Source: Saccharofermentans sp. | GTDB taxonomy: Bacteria; Bacillota; Clostridia; Saccharofermentanales; Saccharofermentanaceae | Reading direction: 5' to 3' | Length of the DNA: 64,000 nt | Assembly: GCA_024691325.1 (NCBI GenBank) | Contig: JAILNR010000019.1 | Coordinates: 1-64,000, forward strand | Shown: piece by piece, positions 21,959 to 29,768 of the stretch | Position numbering within the stretch: the first letter of the stretch is position 1 | Layout of the letters: every line of letters starts with the position of its first letter | Notes under the pieces: model-generated | Told to the model about the DNA's origin: nothing | Database searches by the model: none | Seen by the model: only the letters and a program-made list of their open reading frames with translations | Position numbers and translations under genes: made by a program

Positions 21959-22843
21959 TCATGCGTTGACCTTCATCTGAACCCCTCGTTCGGGCTGCTT
22001 GAGAAGATAGACGATAAGTCCGATGCCGGTAAGACCGAATATGATATATATAGCTATGTTTGCAGCTTCGGGCAAATCTAGTGCGTCGAGCGCCTGAAGA
22101 CCGTAGGTAGCCAAAGCGTTGTAGAGGATATGGAAAAGGCATGCAATGCGTACATTTCCAAGCTTCCATCTTACAAGACCTATAACTACACCGAGGATAA
22201 CTGCATAACTTCCCTGAACCAGGTTCATATGTGCTATGCCGAAGTATACTGCCTGGATGAGTATTACCCAGAACATAGGAAGGTTAGCCTTGCGAAGATA
22301 AGACATTGATAATCCTCTGAAGACGAGTTCTTCCGTGATGGGACCTAAGATACATGCGTAGACTATCGTTGTGAGAGGGTTGTTTCCGATGCCGGACGTC
22401 TCCATAAGCTCGTTAAACTGCTCTATCATTGAAGGTGCTGCCATGTTAAGGAGCAGCAAATAACTCTCAACAAGACCTATAGCACCGAAGATTCCGATAA
22501 GAACAATAACGATTGACTTAGGTGCGAATACTTCTTTATTTGAAGTGGTGACAACCTTCTTAAGAAAAACTTTTTTGTACCAGATGGTGCATACGGTGAT
22601 CATGATGACGGCATACGCGATAAATCCTGCGGCAAGAAGATTCTGTGCTCCGGGATACATGATAGCCTGGTAAGGATCAAAGGCATCTCCAGCCGTCGAC
22701 TGTTCATATGCTCCGTAGATAATAGCCGGTATCTGTGCAGCAGTGATAAGTATTATCATCATTATCAGCGGTATTACTGATATAAGAAGAGATGATATAT
22801 TTATCTTCTTTTTTGCGGTTTGTGTGTTGGTTGAATCTGACAT
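21959..22843 (-). CDS. CPBP family intramembrane metalloprotease
   Basis: ITEELVFRGLSMSYLR and FGIAHMN motifs. Confidence 0.88.
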   Translation of the reverse strand: MSDSTNTQTAKKKINISSLLISVIPLIMMIILITAAQIPAIIYGAYEQSTAGDAFDPYQAIMYPGAQNLLAAGFIAYAVIMITVCTIWYKKVFLKKVVTTSNKEVFAPKSIVIVLIGIFGAIGLVESYLLLLNMAAPSMIEQFNELMETSGIGNNPLTTIVYACILGPITEELVFRGLSMSYLRKANLPMFWVILIQAVYFGIAHMNLVQGSYAVILGVVIGLVRWKLGNVRIACLFHILYNALATYGLQALDALDLPEAANIAIYIIFGLTGIGLIVYLLKQPERGVQMKVNA

Positions 22844-22924
22844 TTTAATTCTCCTCTTTTTTACTTACTGAGTCATTATAAGGATTCCGGATAAAAATAG
22901 TGACAAGTAAAGTTAAAGATAAAG

Positions 22925-24190
22925 TTAAGACTTAACTTCTTCTTTTTCCTTGTTGAGCTCGTCGTATTTATTGAGCAGATAATCAACTGTATGCTTCGCG
23001 CCTGAACCGATATTGCACCATGTTTCCTTGCGGGCTTCATCGCGTGCGCCGGCAAGCGCCTTGGCTGATGTTCCGTTAAGGCAGTCATCAACGATCTTTG
23101 CAATATCTTTGGAGTTGTCCTTGTTAAGCTCTTTACCGATCTTCGGCAGTACCTCGAAAGTCCATAAGGGCTCCTCGTCCCATGCACAGTCGTAAGGTGT
23201 TCTGTCAAATTCCGATACAGCGTAAATTATAGGTTTATCAAATACGAGCGAGAAGTCGAACAGGACACCCGAGAAGTCAGATATCAGGATGTCTGCCTTA
23301 TTTAAGATGTCAAAGTTGTCCGCATCCCTGTTCCAGGTTACCTTGCCGCCGTCAGGGTACTTAGCCATAAGACGGTCCATAAGATCCTTCTCGGACTCAA
23401 ATGACTGGGGATGAGGTCTTATTACTATCTCATATCCCGTGTCGATAAGAGCATCGATAAGAGCGTCTCCATAGACATTAAGGATACTGCTCGTGCCCCA
23501 TGAGGGAGCAATCAGAACTACAGGCTTGTCATTCTCAGGTGCTTTACCGTTCTTAGTCAGTCTGTCTCTCATGACATCAAGGTAGGGGACACCTACAAGC
23601 TTTAATTCCTTAGCAGGGATGTGACGTATATTCTCGAGTCTTCTTATCTCGTCAGCCTGGTACTGTCCCGAAAGAAGGACTGCATCGTAGAAGTCGAGAC
23701 CGAACATACGGTATGTTGTAAGATCGTTTGCCAGGTGAGGCAGATGCACATAGTAGCGGCCTTCTTTTGATCTTTTCCACTGGAAGACATCAAGGCTCGG
23801 AGTAGTCGAGAGGATAACATCCGCACGGATGAGGTTCATCTTGGAGATGCCCTTGTTTCCTTCTCCTATAAACTCGGCATGCACATGCTCGTATCCGTTC
23901 GTAAGGGCAGGATCATCCTGAGTCGATGTATAGTAGTAAACATCCTTGCCGCGGCTTTCAAACTCGTCGCAGACAGGACGGAATACAGACCAATAGCGCT
24001 TACCCTCAGAGAAGATAACGATAGGGAGCTTATTCTTATCAGCGTTCTTGGCGCGTCCTCCCGTGATGATGAACTTAAGCTTGATCCAGAATGTTCTTAC
24101 CGCGAACACAAGCACACCTACGATACCGATAAGTATCGAGAAAAGCATGCTTCCCGTTCCGGGATCGATGTATAACAGTTTCAAAAACAT
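22925..24190 (-). CDS. CDP-glycerol glycerophosphotransferase-like protein with N-terminal YIDPGTGSM membrane anchor
   Basis: LYIDPGTGSMLF TM start; DILISDFSGVLFDFSLVFDKPIIYA. Confidence 0.8.
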   Translation of the reverse strand: MFLKLLYIDPGTGSMLFSILIGIVGVLVFAVRTFWIKLKFIITGGRAKNADKNKLPIVIFSEGKRYWSVFRPVCDEFESRGKDVYYYTSTQDDPALTNGYEHVHAEFIGEGNKGISKMNLIRADVILSTTPSLDVFQWKRSKEGRYYVHLPHLANDLTTYRMFGLDFYDAVLLSGQYQADEIRRLENIRHIPAKELKLVGVPYLDVMRDRLTKNGKAPENDKPVVLIAPSWGTSSILNVYGDALIDALIDTGYEIVIRPHPQSFESEKDLMDRLMAKYPDGGKVTWNRDADNFDILNKADILISDFSGVLFDFSLVFDKPIIYAVSEFDRTPYDCAWDEEPLWTFEVLPKIGKELNKDNSKDIAKIVDDCLNGTSAKALAGARDEARKETWCNIGSGAKHTVDYLLNKYDELNKEKEEVKS

Positions 24191-24238
24191 AACATCTAAT
24201 ATTAAGTTACATTGATAACAGGTGTCAAGAAGAGTAAA

Positions 24239-25108
24239 TCAACTAATTTCCACCGCTTTTTTATCGTTATACCTGTATCTGTATCTTTTGCCGTTACAAT
24301 CAAATTCAAAGCCCACAGCTTCGGTTGTGGAATCCTTAACAGCCTTAATCCCGGCAATATCAGACTCACTAACTTTAAGGTCAGACGCGATTACAGATAA
24401 TATGGCCGAACCGGAATGTTCGATAAAAGAATTATCAAAGATCCGTAAATCGTCCAAAGTATCAAATTCGTAGATTGAATCTTCGGGATACTTTCTTATC
24501 TTCATCGGCAATTCGCTTATATGATCAATATATACGCTTTCCCAAAGTTTATCCGCCGTATTGGGGAGATTATATTCTTTCTTAAGTATGTCCAGGAATC
24601 TTTCTGTGAAGCTGCTGTCCCAGAATGTATGTCCCAACATGTACCAGGCGTTTTTACCTCCGATATTTACCTTTTTTATCAGTCCGTCTTCAGAGGATTC
24701 AATGCACCATTCGTTTGTTTCCTTGTCTGTATAGACGGCAGAATAGTAGGAGCATTCGACTTCAGATTCAAAAGGATTGATCAGAAAGTAGTTATCTGAA
24801 GAGCAGATATAACTGTTCCTGATAACATCCCTTGCTGCCCAAATGCTTGAATTGTTGTTCCGCGATATATAGTCGGGATTATGAATAAGACTTACATTAT
24901 ATTTATCTTTCAGATACAGGAATTCTTCTTCCTTATATCCGGTTACAATGTATATGTCGGATATCCCCGCTTCTTTAAGCTGGCGGATCTGCCGTTCGAT
25001 AAGTACTTCTCCTCTTACAACAGTCATGGCCTTGTGATGCTCATAAGACAAAGGTGCAAATCGTGAGCTTGTTCCGGCCGCCATAATGATTGCATTATCA
25101 ACGGTCAT
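24239..25108 (-). CDS. LicC-like choline-phosphate cytidylyltransferase
   Basis: IIMAAGTSSRFAPLSYEHHKAM nucleotidyltransferase motif; DNYFLINPF; neighbourhood. Confidence 0.75.
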   Translation of the reverse strand: MTVDNAIIMAAGTSSRFAPLSYEHHKAMTVVRGEVLIERQIRQLKEAGISDIYIVTGYKEEEFLYLKDKYNVSLIHNPDYISRNNNSSIWAARDVIRNSYICSSDNYFLINPFESEVECSYYSAVYTDKETNEWCIESSEDGLIKKVNIGGKNAWYMLGHTFWDSSFTERFLDILKKEYNLPNTADKLWESVYIDHISELPMKIRKYPEDSIYEFDTLDDLRIFDNSFIEHSGSAILSVIASDLKVSESDIAGIKAVKDSTTEAVGFEFDCNGKRYRYRYNDKKAVEIS

Positions 25109-26651
25109 TTTTATCCTTTTTCTCCTCGAGGTACTTATTGGCATCTTTAACAAAACTCAAGATCATAACTATCATAATGATGCCGATTGGGAACGCGCTT
25201 ATTATAGATACGGATTGTATATTATTCATAGAGCTTTCTGAGAAGACGAGGGCGATCGGCAGTACTATCAGCAATAGGCACCAAAGAAGCGTTATAGCGA
25301 TCCCGGGCTTCTCATCCTCTCCAAGCTTTTTGTAACTGTAGCAAGCAGCGGTATATGCAATGGAGTCAAAGCTTGTTGCATAGAACGCTATCATGCAAAG
25401 GAGGATCAGCAGGAGGAAAGCTCCGCTTCCTGGCATAGTCTTGATGATATTGAATATAAGATTATAAAGATCCCCATCTGCTTCATACATGCTTATGAAG
25501 TCCGCGGTCCCGGCGCTTTGCATTCCAAGGCTGTAGTTACCGAGAACAATGAATGAACTGATTGTCGAACCGACGCCGAATACATAACCGCCGAGAATGA
25601 CCTGTTTGATGGTTCGTCCGCGGCTTATGTTGCCGATAAAGAACGGGGCGGCTATGCACCATACCATCCAGTACGCCCAGTAGTAGATAGTCCAATCCTG
25701 GGGGAAGCTGTTAGTTCTGGCAGGATCCATATAAGTGCTTAATCCTATGAAGTTCTGAACCATCTTTCCCAAAGACTCGATTCCGTTCTCGATAATGAAT
25801 CTGCACTGACCGCCGATAAGAAGGAAAGCCAGCTGGAGACCGAAGAACAGATAAATGCAGACTTTGGCCAATACGCTTATACCCTTGAATCCATGGATTA
25901 CGGCGTAAGTATAGACCGCACATGTGATAAGAAGAATGATAATGGTAACGACTGTCCTGCTGATATTGATTCCAAAGAAAGAAACAATTATCTCTGCCAT
26001 AAGCGGAGTTGCCACAGAGAATGTTGTAGCAGTGCCTGCTAACAGTGCAAACAAGGCAAACAGATCGATAACACGGCCGAGAAGTCCGTCTGCGTGTTTG
26101 CCTATGAAAGGTCTGCATGCCTCTGAATAGCGCTGCCTGGTCCTCTTTCTGCAGTGAAGCATAAATCCGAATGCAACCGCCAGAACAAGATAGAACGACC
26201 AGGGAATAAAGCTCCAGTGGAACAGGGGGAATACGCCTGCCCATTCTGTTATGTCATCACCCATTTGCGACACGTGAGGATTGGTTGCGTACATAACCCA
26301 CTCCGCGAAAGAGTAGAAAAGGATATCGGCGGCAAGACCGCAGGTGAACATCATGCTTCCCCAGGTAAAGAAACTGTACTTGGGTTTCTCTCCGTAAGCT
26401 CCAAGCACGATGTCACCGTATTTCGAGAATGAAAGACACAACGATATGATAAAGATCCCCAATCCGATGACTATATAGTAAGCTCCTAATGAATCACCGA
26501 AGAAGAAACGGATCTGGGATATAACATCATTGCCCTGTTCCGGAAAGATCAAAAGATAAACGGCGAGCCCCATAATGAGAATGAAAGGGACAAGTGTTAT
26601 CATCCAATCGATTCTGCCGCTTACGGCATTCTTTTTTGCATCCTTACTCAT
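25098..26651 (-). CDS. BCCT family (betaine/choline/carnitine) transporter
   Basis: 12-TM protein; WTIYYWAYWMVWCIAAPFFIGNISRGRTI BCCT signature. Confidence 0.92.
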   Translation of the reverse strand: MSKDAKKNAVSGRIDWMITLVPFILIMGLAVYLLIFPEQGNDVISQIRFFFGDSLGAYYIVIGLGIFIISLCLSFSKYGDIVLGAYGEKPKYSFFTWGSMMFTCGLAADILFYSFAEWVMYATNPHVSQMGDDITEWAGVFPLFHWSFIPWSFYLVLAVAFGFMLHCRKRTRQRYSEACRPFIGKHADGLLGRVIDLFALFALLAGTATTFSVATPLMAEIIVSFFGINISRTVVTIIILLITCAVYTYAVIHGFKGISVLAKVCIYLFFGLQLAFLLIGGQCRFIIENGIESLGKMVQNFIGLSTYMDPARTNSFPQDWTIYYWAYWMVWCIAAPFFIGNISRGRTIKQVILGGYVFGVGSTISSFIVLGNYSLGMQSAGTADFISMYEADGDLYNLIFNIIKTMPGSGAFLLLILLCMIAFYATSFDSIAYTAACYSYKKLGEDEKPGIAITLLWCLLLIVLPIALVFSESSMNNIQSVSIISAFPIGIIMIVMILSFVKDANKYLEEKKDKNDR

Positions 26652-26655
26652 TTAA

Positions 26656-28410
26656 TTACCAACCCATCCTTTGCTTTACATATGTATAGTAATCCTTGGC
26701 ATAGCGGTACTGACGGATCGAGTACTCACCGAACTCAACACCAAGAACACTTTTATACTCACACCAGTTCGACCAGAGAAAGCCACATGCTGATATATAC
26801 GCGTAGATCTTTGTTCTAACCTGATCGGTGCAGCTGTTCTCGAAGTATATGTCTATCAATCTGTCGATCTTATCTTTGTCATACATGCTGTAAATGCAAA
26901 ACATAGCGATATCCATATGTGGATCCTGCATACCGGAGTATTCCCAGTCTGTCAGTTGGAGTTTTTCCTTTCCGCCTTCTTTGTAGAAAAGGAAGTTATC
27001 AGGGACTGCATCTATATGAGTAAGACATATCTGTTTGGGGAAAGAGTCGATCAGGCCCTTAAGACTCATAACATCCCTCTTCGTTTGTTCGTAGTCGCTG
27101 TACATGGACGGCCTGTTGTTGCGGAGCGATTCGTAGAATTCGATCTGGCCGAAGATATCAAAGGAATGATCGACCTCAAGCTTCATGGAATGGAATGATT
27201 TAAGAAGATCCATGCATTTTGCAATATCGTCAGGATCGTTTGTATCACATACTCTGATGCCGTTCAGATACTTTGTTATCTTATAACCGTTTACCGGGTT
27301 GATATAAACGGGATCATCACAAAGGCCTTTTCCTTTAATGGCGCCGTAAACCTTTGTCTCGTTATATCTGTCGATCAGAAGCTCGGTTCCCTCTCCCGGT
27401 ATCCTCATGATATATCTTTCATCCCTTACCTTAAACAGGAAGGAACGGTTAGTCATGCCCTTCTTTAATACGGATATATCCACTATCTCGTCGGGCTTGC
27501 AGTTGAAGACCTCTGTAATAACTTTTATGGAATCTGCTTTAAGATGATTTGAATTATTGTCGAGATCTCTTAACTGCTCATATGTGTTTATCTCGACTGC
27601 TCCCGAGTCGTTTATCAGGTTGGCAAGAACAGTCATCTTGTTGTTCTCATAAAGGGCAGTCTCCCAAAACAAACTGTCATTTCTTCTGTCCTTAGCTAGC
27701 GATTCTATCTTTGTCTTTAAAACGCGCGCATCGGGATTTGTAATGTAAGATAAGCCGATCATGGTGTTGCCGGATGCATCAGCACTTATTCTTGTAAGTT
27801 CCTGCTTGCGGTTTATGCGCACATCTGATTCGGAAGAGGGTTTGTCGGATACCATATACCATGAATAGTATTCATGTGAATTGAATGGATTATTCTCGAA
27901 CCAAAGGTCGGCAGGAATTATATAAGAGTTTGATAATCTGTTTGCCACCAGGCTTAAAGATGAGAGAGTGTTCTTTCTGTAATAGTCCTGGTTAACGACT
28001 AGCTCGACGCCGTACTTATCGATAAGGCAGTCGAAGCGTTCCTTCATGAATCCGACAATAATGACTATTTCCGTAATGCCGACATCGTGGAGCTGACGGA
28101 TAATGCGGTCTATCAAAGCTTCTCCTCTAACTTCCAGGAATGCTTTGGGGGTAATGTGATTGATGGGAACCATGCGAAGGCCGTATCCTGCGGCAAGAAT
28201 GATTGCTCTTTCGGGCTTATGCCTCCTCGAGTCCTCGATAGCTTTTCGCGTGGCTTTGTAATCGCTGTCAATGTAGCCTTCTTTTTTGAGGTTGTTGATG
28301 GACTTGTTGACCGCACCCAAGCTGTAATCCAATTTCTCGGATAACTCTCGTTGACTGATGATGGTCTCAGCAAGCAGTGTTCGTAAAATATCTTTATCTA
28401 TCTTGTTCAT
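26656..28410 (-). CDS. Three-domain fusion: N-terminal wHTH + nucleotidyltransferase + LicA/choline-kinase-like domain
   Basis: ISQRELSEKLDYSLGAVNKSI HTH; IILAAGYGLRMVPINHITPKAF; LTHIDAVPDNFLF and LTDWEYSGMQDPHMDIA kinase motifs. Confidence 0.88.
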   Translation of the reverse strand: MNKIDKDILRTLLAETIISQRELSEKLDYSLGAVNKSINNLKKEGYIDSDYKATRKAIEDSRRHKPERAIILAAGYGLRMVPINHITPKAFLEVRGEALIDRIIRQLHDVGITEIVIIVGFMKERFDCLIDKYGVELVVNQDYYRKNTLSSLSLVANRLSNSYIIPADLWFENNPFNSHEYYSWYMVSDKPSSESDVRINRKQELTRISADASGNTMIGLSYITNPDARVLKTKIESLAKDRRNDSLFWETALYENNKMTVLANLINDSGAVEINTYEQLRDLDNNSNHLKADSIKVITEVFNCKPDEIVDISVLKKGMTNRSFLFKVRDERYIMRIPGEGTELLIDRYNETKVYGAIKGKGLCDDPVYINPVNGYKITKYLNGIRVCDTNDPDDIAKCMDLLKSFHSMKLEVDHSFDIFGQIEFYESLRNNRPSMYSDYEQTKRDVMSLKGLIDSFPKQICLTHIDAVPDNFLFYKEGGKEKLQLTDWEYSGMQDPHMDIAMFCIYSMYDKDKIDRLIDIYFENSCTDQVRTKIYAYISACGFLWSNWCEYKSVLGVEFGEYSIRQYRYAKDYYTYVKQRMGW

Positions 28411-28434
28411 GAACGGCCTCGATATACAGTTATA

Positions 28435-28475
28435 TGAACACGGATATTATACACACCTGTTTGCAGGCGTTTCAA
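28435..28475 (-). promoter_or_regulatory. Predicted promoter TTGAAA-N18-TATAAT (minus strand) overlapped by TGAACACGGATAT element
   Basis: ATTATA at 28446-28451 and TTTCAA at 28470-28475 on + strand; element at 28435-28447. Confidence 0.55.
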
Positions 28476-28497
28476 GTGAGATCTGATGCCGGTGGGA

Positions 28498-29751
28498 TTA
28501 TTTGCCGGAAACGGACTTGGAATTTATGCTCTCGTACTTGTTTACTATGAAATCAACGGTTCTCTTTGTTCCCTCGCCCATGTAAACCCATGTCTCAGAG
28601 CGCGCCTTGTCTCTGCCGTCTTTGTAGCGGGGATCTGACAGAACCTCGTCGATAAGATTCTTAATGTCTTTAACGTTATCGTTGCTCAGGCGCTTCCCTA
28701 AGTAGGGAAGGATAGAGAGCGTCCAAGGCTCATCGTCGATCCAGTAGTAGTCATAACAAGCCTTATCAAATGAGGTGTCGGCGTAAAGGATTGGCTTATC
28801 AAACGCAAGCGTAAAGTCGAAGATGATACCCGAGAAATCGGATATCAGAATATCGGCATTCATCAGTGACTCAAAATTATCGCTGCTTCTGTCCCAGACG
28901 AGGTTGTCGTTAGCGGGGAATTGCTCCATGATGCCTTCAATCATACCGGGATCGGAAATGAAAGAATGCGGGTGCGGCCTGATGATAACCTTATAACCCG
29001 TCTTTACAAGTTCGTCGAGTATGGCGGCTCCGTACTTGTTGAAAATACTGTTTGTTCCCCAGGATGGAGCGAGCAGAACGGTAGTCTTATCGCACTCTCT
29101 TTTGCCGCAGGACTTGATCATTGTCCTCATATCATCCATATAGGGGATGCCGACCAGCGCAAGATCCTTAGGCGGGAGATCTCTTTTTGCTTCGAGTTCG
29201 CGCACCTGATCTATTTGATACTGTCCGGATAAAAGTATCGAATCGAAGTAGTCGATACCGAACATTCTGTAACCCGCAATATCATTAGCAGCATGCTGGA
29301 CATGGCAATAGTGGTTAACAAACTTGGATCTTTTCCATTGATACACCTCGAGGCCCGGAGTCGATGCGATAACAATGCATGCATTGACCATGTTAAGCTT
29401 GGCATAAGCTTTGTTTCCCTCACCTATGAACTCGAATTTGATGTGCTCATAGTTAAGGCCAAGCACCGGATCATCAGGAGCCGTAGTCCAATAAAGGACA
29501 TCGATGCCTCTTCTTTCAAACTCATCACAAAGAGGCTTAAAGACTTCCCAGTATCTCTTTACCTCGGCGAAAATCAGATAGGGTATCTTGGCGTCATCGA
29601 TCTTTCCCTGTTTTCCTCTGCTTAAGATGAATTTGATCTTTACCCAGCTTAGTTTAAGAACATAGATCAAAAATCCTACGATACTTATAACTATCGTAAA
29701 GAGCATGCTTCCTGTTCCGGGGTCGATGTATAAACCAATGAGACTATGCAT
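28498..29751 (-). CDS. CDP-glycerol glycerophosphotransferase-like protein, paralogue of 22925..24190
   Basis: LYIDPGTGSMLF; DILISDFSGIIFDFTLAFDKPILYA. Confidence 0.8.
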   Translation of the reverse strand: MHSLIGLYIDPGTGSMLFTIVISIVGFLIYVLKLSWVKIKFILSRGKQGKIDDAKIPYLIFAEVKRYWEVFKPLCDEFERRGIDVLYWTTAPDDPVLGLNYEHIKFEFIGEGNKAYAKLNMVNACIVIASTPGLEVYQWKRSKFVNHYCHVQHAANDIAGYRMFGIDYFDSILLSGQYQIDQVRELEAKRDLPPKDLALVGIPYMDDMRTMIKSCGKRECDKTTVLLAPSWGTNSIFNKYGAAILDELVKTGYKVIIRPHPHSFISDPGMIEGIMEQFPANDNLVWDRSSDNFESLMNADILISDFSGIIFDFTLAFDKPILYADTSFDKACYDYYWIDDEPWTLSILPYLGKRLSNDNVKDIKNLIDEVLSDPRYKDGRDKARSETWVYMGEGTKRTVDFIVNKYESINSKSVSGK

Positions 29752-29768
29752 AAGATTAATCTTTAAAC

